Below are positions 13,201 to 41,400 of a DNA stretch of 64,000 bases, in pieces. A model generated the notes under the pieces. It did no database searches and had not been told where the DNA came from. It worked only from the letters and a program-made list of their open reading frames with translations. This DNA is from Odontesthes bonariensis. Lineage: Eukaryota > Chordata > Actinopteri > Atheriniformes > Atherinopsidae. Position numbers and translations under genes: made by a program. Location of the stretch: contig NC_134515.1 in assembly GCF_027942865.1 (NCBI RefSeq), positions 13,493,227 through 13,557,226 on the forward strand, read 5' to 3'. Position 1 is the stretch's first letter. Every line of letters begins with the position of its first letter.

Positions 13201-16200
13201 AAACTACTCAAACCTTAAACTACAACAATCAGACTTCAAACTCAACAAAAATGAACCTCAATCACAAAGGAACAATTTGGACTTGAATTTGAACAGTCCC
13301 ATGAGTCTTTTATGCTAACTGTTAAGAAACTGTCAAAGCCCGCCCCCTTTTGGCTCGATAATACTGTTATCTTCAACAATTAACAGCAGAAGGTGGAGCG
13401 CCTCAATACATTGAAAGGAACATCAGACTTTGCTCCTTCTCGCCTTCCCGCCGTTCTGATCTTCATCTTGGTTTCCGGGTCACATGAGTCGTCTTCACCA
13501 CTTTCACTGGCTCGGGTCAAATTGAAAAGGCTGAATGGAAGTTATATTTAAGCCTTTAATTTAATTTAAACTGGTGTCATGAGACAAGACCCTTCTTCCT
13601 TCCAAACATTGTATATCACTGCTTCCCATGAAGCATTGCAGTGGAAACATCAATGACTGACTACAAGAAAATCCATCCATCCATTATCTTCCGCTGGTCC
13701 GGGGGTCGAGTCGCGGGGGCAGCAGCTTGAGCAGAGAAACCCAGGCGTCCCTGTCCCCGGCCACTTCCTCCAGCTCTTCTGGGGGGACCCCGAGGCGTTC
13801 CCAGGCCAGCCGAGAGACATAGTCTCTCCAACGTGTCCTGGGTCTTTCCCGGGACCTCCTCCCAGTGGGACGGGCCCAGAACACCTCACCGGGGAGGCGT
13901 CCAGGAGGCATCCTAACCAGATGCCCGAGCCACCTCATCTGACTCCTCTCGATGCGGAGGAGCAGCGGTTCTACTCCGAGCCCCTCCCGGATGACCGAGC
14001 TTCTCACCCTATCTCTAAGGGAGAGCCCAGACACCCTGCGGAGGAAACTCATTTCGGCCGCTTGTATTCGCGATCTCGTTCTTTCGGTCACTACCCACAG
14101 CTCCTGACCATAGGTGAGGGTAGGAACATAGATTGACCGGTAAATCGAGAGCTTCGCCTTCTGGCTCAGCTCCTTCTTCACCACGACGGGCCGGTGCAGA
14201 GCCCGCATCACTGCAGACGCCGCACCGATCCGCCTGTCAATCTCCTGCTCCATTCGTCCCTCACTCGTGAACAAGACCCCGAGATACTTGAACTCCTCCA
14301 CTTGGGGAAGGATCTTATTCCCGACCCGAAGACAGCATTCCACCCTTTTCCGGCCGAAGACCATGGTCTCGGATTTGGAGGTGCTGATTCAAAAAATATC
14401 TTCGATTTTCTTGTACTGAGAATCAGTACAAGATATTTTTTTCTAGTACTATAGAAACAATCCATCCATCCATTTTCTAAACTCGCTTAATCTGTCGGTC
14501 GGGTTGCTGGAGCCTATCCCAGCTGTCATTGGGTGAGAGGCAGGGTCCACCCTGGAGAGGTCGCCAGTCCATCACAGGGTCACAGAGACAAACGACACAC
14601 GCGCACACACACACACCTAGGGACAATTTAGGACAGTTTTTGGACAGTGGGAGGAAGCCGGAGTACCCGGAGAAATTCCACGCATACACGGGGAGAACAT
14701 GCAAACTCCACACAGAAAGGCCTGAACCGGGAGTTGAACCTGAAACCCTCTCAGTGCTAACCACCACACCACCGTGCAGCCCATACTATAGAAACATTTA
14801 GTTTTTTAGATGTCACATTTATTTATATATATATGTATATATATATGTTTTTCCACCATTTATGTTTGTTTATTGTTTTCTACTTGGTTGCTGAAAGTGG
14901 TGGAGAAATCTGTGAAGCTTTGGCAGGATTCAAAGTGTGTTTGCTTTAGACTATGTAATCTTAAAGCTCATAAACGTCATCTCCCATAATTAATTTAACG
15001 TGTAAAAGATACCTCGTGCACCTTTAAGTTAAACATGCTTAATTTCATCAGCTGTGTGTCTTTCATTGTCTAAAGAATTTTATTTTATGAGAAAAGAGAA
15101 AAGTCAGTTTCTTTTGTAGGTCTTACTTATATTTTTCCTGTTTTTTTTTTTTTTTTTTCCTTTTTCTTCTTCTTCTTCTTCAAGTGGGAGAATCACAACA
15201 AGTCTCTGCAGTTGGAGGCTCAGACATACCAGAGGATCCAGGAGAAGATCCAGGAGAGAGTAATGAACAATTTGGGAACCTGGATCGACTGGCAGTACTT
15301 ACATAATGCTGCAAAGCTACTGGCCAAGGTACTGTGTAAACTTCTGCTGTGTGTAGACAAAGGTAGTGTGTGGAGAGAATCTGAGGGTAAACTGCAGAAA
15401 GAACAGGCAGGTATACATGCAAAAGACAAACAAAAAAAGGATATATCAAGACAAGTAGCTCACAGGCAAATTTGTGAATTGAAAGTAGGCTGTTTCAAAG
15501 AGAAGTGTTTTAAGCTTCATGTTAAAAGCAGAGAGGGTGTCGTCCGCCCCCAACGACTGTCTGGAGCTCAGTCAGTACTCTGGCAGCAGCATTTTGGATC
15601 AGCTGAAAGATCTTCAGGGAATTACTTGGACAGCCAGATAAGAGGGCATTGGAGTAGTCCAGCCTTGATGTTACAAATGCGTGGAGTCCTTTTTGGACAG
15701 CACGCTCCTTATGTCAGTGATGTCACGCAGATGAAAGGAAGGCAGCTCTAGAGACGTGTTTAATCTGAGAGTTAAAAGATGAAAAATGACTCAAAGGTTC
15801 CTTACAGTGGAACTGGAGGCTAAGGCAAGGCGATCAAGACTAACAATATTGTTAGATGGTGACTCTTAAGGTTTTTTGTGGCAACATGGAGCACATCAGC
15901 GTAGACACTTTTAGCACATACTCACGAAATCTTAATCAGTCACCTGCTCATTTGATTTTTATCACTAGAAGAACTGGTGTTAATTAAGCTACTGGTCTTG
16001 TTTTTTTCTGACTGAAATATTTAAGAACTAAAGATAGGTTGTTTAATGTCCCTTTTTGTATCATGACCTGCATAAGACATTTCTCCTTGATTCCTGAATA
16101 GCTGATGTATCTTTCATAATTTTGACCATGTCTGGTTTGGACTTAAAATGTTCCGAAGTTTTCCTTGTGTTTACCATGTTTGCGTGTTTTCTGTTTGTTT

Positions 16201-18552
16201 CCAGTGTCGTTACACGTTGCAGTATACCTACCCTTATGCCTATTACATGGAGTCTGGCCCCCGCAAGAAACTGGTGAGAAAAAAACTTATTTTTCTTCCT
16301 TGTTTTAAAAAAATAAAAAATTTAAACCAACATTATTTTCATTATAGTAGCTATATAGACTGTGATCTTGGTTTCTTTCAAGCCGTTTTTTTAATTTTAA
16401 CCCAGATGTCTTAAGTTTGTCTCCAATATTGTTTCTCAGTCTGTAAAGGAATTTATTTATTATTTTTTTTCCACTGCAGTTTGAATACCAACAGGCTCAG
16501 CTGGAAGCTGAGATAGAAAACCTGTCGTGGAAGGTGGAACGGGCTGACACCTACGAGAGAGGCGTGGTGAGCGAGGGGGAGCTCAGCGCCAGTGATAGAG
16601 GGGTAAGGAAGCAGACTAAAGGATAAGATGTGTTTTATACTTTGGTGGAGGGACGGACGTATTTTCAACACAGATGGAAAGATGTGCAAAAAGCGAACAA
16701 CACAAAGGTTGGCGTGAACCTGCTAAAGGACAGGAGGGGGCCGACAGCAACCAACAAAGAGGACAAAACGCCAAAAATCACAAGAAGCAAAGGAGGACAA
16801 ACAATGACCACAGCTGCTCTGAACAATCCTCATTATCTCAACACTTAGTTTCACTCTATCACAAAGCAGATCGTTGTCCTCTTTGATTTCTGCGTTTTCC
16901 GAAGCTAAAGAACAGCAGTGCTAACTTAAATAGGAACAGACCACAACTCAGAGACTGTCGCCGAGTGGCAGCAAAACGCCGCAGTAACGTCTGGACGTAC
17001 GTCTGTGACGCACCAATCGAGAGCAAACAGAGAGCTATGCTCACACTCTAAAGGCCCATTTATGCCCTACGTTAACTACGGAAACGGACGCTTTCACCCG
17101 GTTCCGGGGGGCGTTTCATCCGTCAGTTTGTCCGTAGGTCAAGAGCTTAGCAATCCGGTGAGCTCCGGGCGAAACGGAGCAATACCAGAGGAATTCGTGG
17201 GGGCAGTAGAGAGTCAGGAGCGTGTTGGCTCCGGAAGTTATGGAGGAAGAAGAAGAACGAAGAGTAGGAGATTTAAAAAATTTAAGATTTAAAAATGCCA
17301 GGTAATGGAGGAGAGGATTTGTGAGATGGTCAGGGGGCATATACATTTGTTTAGCCCCTTTCACACTGCGACCCGCTACCTTAGCGGGTCCAAATTGCAC
17401 CTTCGACCCGCGTCGAGCAATGTGAACGCTTGGCGTGTTGGTGACCCGTGTCGCCTGAAGCCGAGTTCAGGGGGCGTTGCCTAGTGGCAGAGCGTCACAC
17501 GAAACACATAAAATGCTGCGCGTGTGCAATGACGTTGGCACAAGCCATGCGTCGGAGGTAGGGTTAAATACACCTGTCTGCATCAAAATTTTCAAACAAA
17601 CGATGGCGGGACACCTTGAGAACTCGTTTATGCAATTGTATATGCAGTTCATGGAGATGCTACTTTACGGTGCGTCTTGCTGCGTGGGAAACCGCGCTCT
17701 CCCATCTTTCTCGCCAGCCCTTCCAGCAGAGGTCCATCCTTCACCGTCCCCGACATGTGGCGGTAAATAACGTCCTCTGCTCGGAGGCTGAGGAGCTCGC
17801 GGACCTCCTTGTCTCCCCAGTTGGCCATATTAAAAAATGTCTCGAACTTCATGTAGGCTAAAACAGAGTAAAACTTGTCCTCACCTGTCGCTGTTGTTCT
17901 GAATCAGCTGTCCATTCTGTCTTTTAAACTCCTGACGCCACGCCCACGTCCGACCCGCGTCGATTGTGTTCACATCAAACTCGGCTCGGCAAAAAGACTA
18001 GGGTCCGACACGGGTCGAAAGGCGAGTCGAGTTCACGCGGCAGCCCGGGTCGGCAGTGTGAACGCAACAGCAGACACGCTAAATTCGCGAATTAAACGCG
18101 GGTTATTCGGCAGTGTGAAAGGGGCTTATGACTGCAACTTCCTTAATTGACGCCATGTTTCTCAAACCCGCGGCCGACAATGACTCAATATATACCGCCC
18201 TCTAGAGGATTTCTTACGGACGTGCGCAATACGGACGGAGGCATAAACAGAAGCTCCGGGAGCAACGTATGGACCGGACAGACGAATTTCGTCCGGTTCC
18301 GTAGGGCATAAATGGGCCTTTAGAGGGAAGACTGTAATTATGTTCGAGGAGATCTCATTAGGACAAAGACAGCCAGTGAACTTTATAATGTACTGAGAAT
18401 TTGAATTTTCTTCTGTGATGAGAGCACATTGATTGATTATTTGTTACAAGTTATGCAACTTTCTTTTTTCTTTTTTGTAGGATTTGGAGAATCAGATGCA
18501 CATTGCTGAGCAGAGACGGCGTACGCTGCTGAAGGATTTCCACGACACCTGA
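6472..18552 (+). CDS. arih2: Ariadne-2, RBR-type E3 ubiquitin ligase
   Basis: RBR ligases take ubiquitin from an E2 through RING1 onto a cysteine in RING2; ARIH2 is known to act with neddylated CUL5 complexes. Coding exons: 6472-6738, 7471-7538, 7913-7985, 8147-8288, 9650-9771, 10747-10856, 11128-11245, 11425-11475, 11742-11763, 12191-12342, 15185-15328, 16205-16273, 16480-16602 (or 16563/16566), 18481-18552. All phases join, giving 510 aa, or 497/498 with the shorter donors; human is about 493. The N-terminus is acidic (about 10-60). RING1 has Cys143/146/160, His162, Cys165/168. The IBR covers about 225-300. RING2 starts CPKC at 301; Cys314 in GGCNHM aligns with the catalytic cysteine. A C-terminal Ariadne domain (about 370-510) ends [10 protein letters not shown]. 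The identity is nearly residue-for-residue with human in the RBR and Ariadne parts. ATG at 6472 begins the conserved MSVDMNSQ. Confidence 0.97.
9622..9646. repeat. (TG)n microsatellite before arih2 exon 5
   Basis: About 11 TG units lie directly against the acceptor (AG 9648-9649) and form part of its pyrimidine/purine-alternating tract. Length variation here could affect splicing of the exon that encodes the end of RING1. Confidence 0.6.
10122..10605. mobile_element. Non-autonomous hAT-type element, 484 bp
   Basis: The ends are inverted: the left begins TAGGGGTGTGC and the right reads back as TAGGGGTGGGT. Both are flanked by a perfect 8-bp duplication CAACACAC at 10114-10121 and 10606-10613, the length hAT transposases make. 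The inside is AT-rich, with a (TA)n run at about 10172-10210 and several palindromic copies of ATCGCGATGCATCG near both ends, which look like subterminal binding repeats. There is no transposase frame, so it must have moved using another element's enzyme. It sits in the arih2 intron between exons 5 and 6. Confidence 0.8.
12343..13671 (+). other. arih2 intron 10, left part, no gene seen
   Basis: No coding exon was recognised between exon 10 and the Rex3 copy. Around 12955-13150 the sequence turns locally GC-richer, but no open frame or known repeat is evident. Confidence 0.4.
13672..14390 (-). mobile_element. 5'-truncated Rex3-type (RTE clade) LINE
   Basis: The element is inserted antisense to arih2. 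Its 3' tail is the TGGA/TGGATGGA repeat read at 13672-13683 on the opposite strand. An unbroken frame from 14364 down to 13684 (226 codons) encodes the region downstream of the reverse transcriptase core: [19 protein letters not shown], then [20 protein letters not shown], then [20 protein letters not shown], and ends DPRTSGR. The catalytic FADD motif is missing because of 5' truncation, the usual outcome of incomplete target-primed reverse transcription. Over the shared part it is nearly identical to the copy at 32817-34798, which suggests recent activity. It cannot move by itself. Confidence 0.85.
14406..14433. repeat. Short perfect palindrome between two retroelements
   Basis: TCTTGTACTGA and TCAGTACAAGA form 11-bp inverted arms around a GAA loop. 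It lies between the end of the Rex3 copy and the target duplication of the next insertion. Function unknown. Confidence 0.6.
14460..14783 (-). mobile_element. L2/Maui-like LINE 3' end with 13-bp target duplication
   Basis: The unit starts with a TCCATCCATCC tail, so it is in reverse orientation, and continues with the very common teleost LINE 3' sequence (GCCAGTCCATCACAGGG, TGGGAGGAAGCCGGAGTACC, ACATGCAAACTCCACACAG). It is bounded by a perfect direct repeat TACTATAGAAACA at 14447-14459 and 14784-14796, marking a single retrotransposition event of 324 bp. No coding part of the LINE is present. The class comes from memory of fish repeats and could instead be a SINE sharing the same tail. Confidence 0.75.
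15480..15850 (+). repeat. Teleost interspersed repeat, class uncertain
   Basis: The stretch with GGCAGCAGCATTTTGGATCA, then CAGGGAATTACTTGGACAGC, then GGAGTAGTCCAGCC, matches a repeat block I recognise as widespread in fish genomes. It starts about 150 bp after arih2 exon 11. A diverged relative in the other orientation may lie at 53340-53790. I cannot assign it to a named family. Confidence 0.5.
17354..18125 (-). mobile_element. PIF/Harbinger-like element nested inside the outer element
   Basis: The ends are inverted: GCCCCTTTCACACTGC on the left is mirrored on the right, 17 of 18 positions. A 3-bp TTA flanks both sides (17351-17353, 18126-18128), the duplication expected of PIF/Harbinger. 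Subterminal GACCCGYGTCG-type repeats occur on both sides. On the minus strand, 17852-17649 encodes a 67-residue fragment ([40 protein letters not shown]) that resembles the start of the Myb-like protein Harbinger elements carry beside their nuclease. There is no DDE transposase, so the element is non-autonomous. Confidence 0.75.
17649..17852 (-). pseudogene. Fragment of a Harbinger Myb/SANT-like protein
   Basis: The 67-codon frame has the pattern NW-x-(D/E)-x-E-(V/I)-RELL-x-(L/I)-R, then GTVKD, then a GERG-x-x-RSK motif. The same pattern occurs in the intact gene at 46106-48063 (NWQENEIRELLTIRG, TGTVKDSVV, AERGVHRSR). The alignment breaks off after RSKTHRKV, before the rest of the DNA-binding domain, so it is a truncated remnant. 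It lies antisense to arih2 inside the nested element. Confidence 0.65.
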
Positions 18553-19090
18553 GGCTCTAATCGCGACTGCAGAGCACCAGCATCTCCCTCCTTACTTCCT
18601 TTCCTGCCTTTGCTTCCTTCCATGACCATCCCTCGGTGCAGTCGCCCTCCCTCTGCTTCTCTCCACTCGCTCAGTTGCTTCTGTCATTCTGCCCCCCCCT
18701 CTTGCTCCCATAATGCTGCGGGGTTGCAGAATGTCACGATTGTATCACTTCTTCCTTATTTCCTTCTCACCTCATTTACATGTTTGGCTTCTGAGCATCT
18801 CATTCACTGCGGTTACACTTGTTTCAACTTTTCAGATCTGATCTTATAGCTCAACCTTTGAGGTCTTATGTCTGAAAATAGAGTGGATTTACCTGAATTT
18901 CATTGTGACATAAACATATAAAAGCAAGTTTAAGAATCCGATGTTATTTATTCTCCAAAGTAGCTCCTGTGACGGTGAAAATATCCTGGGACTAAACAAC
19001 CCTGGAGAGTAAAACTGCTCAGGATAGAAAACCACGTGCTGATAAATGGACGAGTAAGATGTGGGAGAATAAATATCCTTTTTTTATTTT
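18553..19090 (+). other. arih2: arih2 3' untranslated region (proximal)
   Basis: This follows the TGA at 18550-18552. The first AATAAA is at 19068-19073, giving a 3' untranslated region of about 540 nt if used. Other candidate signals lie further on, including one near 20762, so longer ends are possible. No other coding frame is supported here. Confidence 0.5.
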
Positions 19091-21430
19091 TTTTATATTG
19101 TTTAGGAGACGGTGCTGATGGTGAATCTGTGTTTTGTGTTCTTTATACAAACGATAAAAGAACTAAATGGTGTTTACACCTGTGTCGCCTAGTTATCTAA
19201 ACACATGCAAAGTTAAAATTAGGTTTCATCTCCTGTGCTGCAGGGGATTGAGGGAAATGAGTCAAATAACTGCCAGAGGTGGTGTAGTTGTACTTTCAGA
19301 TTGTTTGTGCGAAGCTTTTTGTTTATGTCAGCTGCTGCAAACCTCGACTTTTCCAGCTAGTGTAGAGTTATACTTGTACAGTAGATGATGCATGTTGCTG
19401 CCAGCGCTCTGGCTCCGATCATTAGCTGTGGTCTATGAGACCAGCGACAGCTTCAGATGATCATTTACAAATTGGTAGCAGAGTTTACTGGCCGTTCAAG
19501 GTAAAAGCCGTTTATTTACATGTTTAGAAATGTACTCAGCCGTGGAAGTTATTCATATGTTACAGCTTTGAAGAAGATGTCCTCATAGTCCCAAATACTC
19601 CTTGAAACATTTGACATGGACCCGAAACAGGAGGCAGTATTTTTTTCTGTGATACACACTCATCTACCCAAGAGGGTAAAGAATCAGATTAATATGTGTT
19701 TAGATGGCAGCTGCTTTGGTTTGTTTTCCCTTAGTGTTTCACATTGATTTCTCTCTTTGCTCGGTGTTCTGCTTGATCTCAAGGCGCTGCTCCTACTGCT
19801 GCCACCAGGAATCGTCGTGGTCGCGAAAAACTACTGAATTATCCCCGTTCTTGTGCCCTACCAAATCTGATACTGATATTGTTGAGCTAATGTAGATCCA
19901 GACTGAGCCTTCTCTGTTGAAATCTAACACTGGTGACTTCCACTGATCAGAGGAGAGTTGTTTTGTTGCAGCAAGTGTAATCTCAGTCATTCACACACAT
20001 TGCAGCACCTCCCAGTGACGTTGACATGGCATGCACACGCCAACACACTCGCGCTCAAACACTCCACGGCATAAAAGACACATTAATGGTTTATTTGTCT
20101 CCTTCGCCCATCTCCTCGTGCTCTCTCCTCATTCTTTACCCTCGTTTTGTTTTCCTTTTTGCTTTGTTTTTTTCCCCCTCTCCAGCTCATATTGTTCACC
20201 TTTCTTCTGGAAAATGGCTGTTGATAGATAGATCATTTAAAAAAAAAAAAATTACAAAAAGAAAAAAAATTACAAAAAAAATTGCTGTAATTTTCAACGG
20301 TTGTACATTAATACAGAAATAGAGTTACTGAGAGTTTTTAAAACCAAACTCTGTCTCGTGTGTGTTGCTTACCCACCCACAAACACTACACAGGATTTTA
20401 CATGTGTTAGAAATGATAGGAGTCAAATTTCCAAAGCTATTTATTATCACACCAACAAAACTACCAGAAGTATTTGATGATAAAACTGTTTTTTGGGAAC
20501 TTAGTATTCCTTTAAAAAAAACACAACTGTGGTTATATAGACACAGACATAGTGGTCTTTACAGTAGTATATTATTCGTATGGAGCACTGTATTTTGTAC
20601 AGCTAGTAACCGTATTGTGACTATATTGATATTGGAAGTATGAGTGATCGACACATTCATATCGACGTGCCCTCTCTCATAAGTTGCCACAGGTTATAGG
20701 AGTTCATATTTGTATTGGGGCCTCCTAACGTGTTGTCTGCGGTTCCACCAAGTTTTTAGTGAAATAAAAGCATTTAGTGTCGATGTAGAAGATCATCTTT
20801 GAAGACGAATCACAGTTTTAAAATCTCTTTCACAGCTGTTTTGACTCGTGGTTCAGAAACCCGGGCCACCTCTGACATTATCAAACTGGCAGCTTGTTAC
20901 AGGGCCTGGTGAGTCTGCTCCAGCCTTATATAGCGAAGTGTAACGGTGTACCAAGAAAGTATTTACTGCTCCACTGCTGCTTGACCTTGTTCGTGACCCA
21001 GTTCGATATTCGCATGGTCGATGGCACCCCCAAGTGTTTACTCTGAAGCAGGACAGGCAGGTAGCTCCTCTGAAAAACAGCTCCATGTGGATGTGAAATG
21101 ATTTACAACTGTAAAATTGGATGAGTATTGAGAACAGTGGGAGGGATTTTGCTTTGTAGCTTCCAGTATGTCAATACATTGATTGGGGATGCATTATATT
21201 CTCTACAATGAACAAATTGATGGAGCTTAGGTCAACATTACAGCTCTCCTTGGTATTTGCACCTGTCAGGCCAGCGAGAAAATGGAATTGTTCAGAGAAA
21301 ACAAGCAAGCTTATCTTCATTAATCATAATCAATTATAACAAATTTGAGTAGCTTTAACCCTATTTAACGATTAATTTGGAAAATACCTGTTTTAGAGTT
21401 TATAGTTTACTATCAGTGTATCTCGTATAC
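19091..21430. other. Intergenic DNA between arih2 and impdh2
   Basis: No gene recognised. It may include a distal arih2 3' end. Contains A-rich tracts near 20238-20282 and only short, low-complexity frames. Confidence 0.4.
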
Positions 21431-21582
<152 letters not shown>

Positions 21583-21659
21583 GAATTCAGAATTTAAATA
21601 GTTGGATTATGTACACTTGTGACTGTAAGATCATTTTCTACCGGAAAATTATCAGGAGG

Positions 21660-38099
<16,440 letters not shown>

Positions 38100-38420
38100 G
38101 GAGGAGGAAACTTTCCGACGGAGAATCCCAACATATGCAAACACGCACTACTTGACCGGCCTGGTTCCCATTCTACACACACCGATCTAACGTCTGATGA
38201 AAATAAGCAAATTCCTTCTCCACTCTTCCAAGGATTCATCAGTTTTCCTGCCATTATCATCTATGCATCGTCTGTTCAACATGTTTGGAAAGGGGGTGAA
38301 ATGCACATGATTTAAAATGAAAACTCTGTCGTATTGTTAAAAATGTTGTGCTGTGACGATTTTTTTAAAAGCAAGAAAAATGATTATTCAACAATAAAGC
38401 TTACCTGTTTTTTCACAAGT
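38100..38420 (+). other. impdh2: impdh2 3' untranslated region and polyadenylation signal
   Basis: The stop TGA is at 38097-38099. A canonical AATAAA sits at 38393-38398, followed by a GT/T-rich stretch (TTGTCTGTTTTTGG) at about 38419-38433. This predicts a short 3' untranslated region of roughly 310 nt. Confidence 0.75.
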
Positions 38421-38429
38421 TGTCTGTTT

Positions 38430-41400
38430 TTGGTCAATTGTACAACTTTACTTAACATTTTTTTATATCATTTTGGAGAAAAAAAAAAGGCCTAGTTAAT
38501 AAAACAATGAAGAGGCAGTTTTATCAGTAAGTTTCTCATTACCCAGGAGGAAAAGTACGTCCCATGAGGACTTGCTGCAGCTTGTAACAGAGACGTTGCA
38601 TAATTCACAACATTTCTGGGGCTTTCCTCAGCCCCCGTTATACACCGTTAAAAAAAAGCTAAAGTTCCTGAGATTTGAACGATGTTCGCCGTTTCAGGAT
38701 ACAATCATAACTGTAGACACTTATGCCAAACCAGTACAATACACGCAGCTCACCTATGAGGCCTCACAGGATTCCAACTACCAACAAAAATGGTCCAGTT
38801 ACATTGGCAGGGGTCCAGTTAATGCACTCCTGTGAAATAGTCCACAACAAGTCTTACATCCATAAACACACGAGAAAGTTCTGTCAGACCGAGCCTCTAC
38901 TCCAAATGGTTCAATAACAGCGTTAATTTATTTCTGATATGCCTTTTTTTTTCCTTTTAGGTGTTTTGGGCCAAAATTGCAGGAATTTTAACGGGTTAAA
39001 CTAAGAAGATTACGTTTAACAAAAGATTTGTAAAGAAAAGACACCGTTGTCTATAAATTCAGGCACTTACATTTTCCAAAACACCACCGCCTCCCTGAAA
39101 AAAAACATGTTTGAATTTTATTAATTGTATTTAAAGCCAAATGGTTATAGTGGCAAGCGTAAAAAAATGTGATTTATTTTTTTAGGAAAATACTGAGCAA
39201 CATTGTTTGCAGACAAATTGAACTTTTTCACTTTAAAATACACTTGTCTGGAACGTATTGGTCCCATCCCATAAATCTAAGTTTTGCATCTTCTGACTTT
39301 CTGGTGAGATAAGAAACAAAAAGCTCCTCTTTGATTAGATCTATGAAACAAATTTGTACTCTTTATCGTAGACAAAAATCGTGTATCAATAATTTCCCTT
39401 TTCACTTAAGATGAGTAAAGGCCGGGTTTCATTGTGTTCCTCCACCTGCTCTCCACCCACCTCACCTTCCTCCTTCCTGCTCGATCGTCTCCAGGGACTA
39501 TCGGGTGCTCCTCTGAATGCTCCTCTGAATGCTCCGGACTTTCCAGGCTGAAACCCAGACGGATGCGATGGGAGCGGTCCCGTCACACTCTGTTGGTCAC
39601 ACCTGTCTCACATCATCCATCATGTGGCAGGCAGACGTTTCTAATTAAGACAAGAAAAGAGTGGATTTCCAGGCCACAATTAGCACAATGGAAAGATGAG
39701 TGTTTTATATGTGAAACAAAACACCGATCCATGAAATACAGTTTACTGAAGCCAGATGCTTCTTGTACTGAAGTCGTGTCCGACCCACCTCTGCCACAGT
39801 TTCCACGAAGCCAAAGTACAATCAACTTTTAAAGCACATTTGAAATAACTGCCTTTGACCACAGTGCTTTGCATTAGACATAAAAAAATATGATAAAAGC
39901 AGGACAATAATCCAAAGACACCATTTTAAGATGAGACTTAAACAGGCTCTGCTGAGGAGTCGTTACATAATTTTGGGGCGATGGCTGCAAAAGCTTCTCT
40001 GTACACCAACCTTAACTTCAGAATAACTACAATCAAACATGATCCGAGTGACGTGGAAGTCATGTGCGCTCGTACAGCCGCTGCTAAAACGTATGGAAGC
40101 AGCCCACTCCTGGAGGATGTTCATTTGTTTTACTGCGTAAAAGAAGCTTAACTATCAGTTTAACAGTTGGACATTTTTTTTTCTAGATAAAAAAAATATT
40201 TGAGAATCACCTTGTAATCTGCACTTCTAAAACTAATACCTGCACAAGTCTAAATATACAAAGAGTCGGCATCTAAAAGAGACTTCTTCAAATACGTTGC
40301 GTTTTCCCAGACGGATGCGTCTAAAATTTGGAGCAAGTAAAATGAGAATTGGAATGGATAAAAAAAAAAAAAAAAGTGATATTCAGTGATGAATCAAGAA
40401 AGGAGATGATGATGTAACTTTTGTTTGATGCAGGTCCAACGAGACAAAGATAACTGCCTGAAGAAAAACTCATTTCCACAATCAGTGGTGATATGGGGCT
40501 AATGTCAGGTAAAGATTAGAACCTGCTGGTAGTTATTGCATCTACAGTAAATGCACAGGAGGGCTCATTTTAACTTCAATTTAAAGGTTTGGTGATACCG
40601 AGTGATTTATCAGGATGAAGATATATATGATGCCAAAGAGTACAGCGCATTCGAGCTCCTCTTCAGGAGAGACAGCTCAATGACACGGCCAGCAAACAGT
40701 CCGCATCTCAATCCTTCTTGGTGGAAAATTGACTGGAAAAGAAAGTTGGAACCTGATTGATGAAGAATTCAAGCAGTCGTAAAAGATTCGGTACCAAATT
40801 AATTTATTGGGGTTCACGATTCCATCATTTTTCTATCCTCACCTGATCTAAAATAAAATAAAATTAAAATAAAAAGCCAAAATCACTTTTTACAACGGAT
40901 AAAAAAGTGATTTTGGTACGACTGATAGATGGAATAGTTGGATCTCATATCCATGTTTTTTCCCCTCCTGAATGAAATAAAACACCTGTATGAACATACA
41001 AGAGTGGTGATTTAATCCTTCTTTTCAAGGGTTGTAAGAGGTGGGAGAATATAGAGAATAATGCAACATGTACACAAAACTCGTGAAATCAGTTCACAAT
41101 CTCCAAATTATGAATCCACAGAACACGCAAACAGCCCGTCTACAAACAGTTTGTTAGTGTAGATGGAAAACTTGGGCGAGAGGGTCAAAGGAGCCGTTTA
41201 CACAACACAGAACCTAAAGGTGAGCAAAGCGGCAGGTAAGCTTCACTCAGGGCCAATATTACTGGCTGCTCACCAAAATTAAAACCTAAAATACTTTAAT
41301 CTCAGATGAACAGATGTGTAGCTGCACAGCAAACATCTGTTCATCAGGAGCACAGACCGGCTGTAAACAGATTTCCTGTGAAAATCCCGGGGCACAAAGC

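Larger units (their letters stand above)
17051..18320. mobile_element. Terminal-inverted-repeat DNA element (outer), interrupted by another
   Basis: The left end begins AAGGCCCATTTATGCCC and the right end is its exact inverse; 21 bp match perfectly (17051-17071 and 18300-18320). Both sides are flanked by TA, and the symmetry even continues outward as CTCTA/TAGAG, so the exact duplication is ambiguous (TA is simplest). The interior just inside each end is rich in CGGACG/ACGGAC motifs. No transposase frame is seen. The family is not certain; ISL2EU- or Harbinger-like groups are candidates. A second element is inserted inside. The whole lies in arih2 intron 13. Confidence 0.7.
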
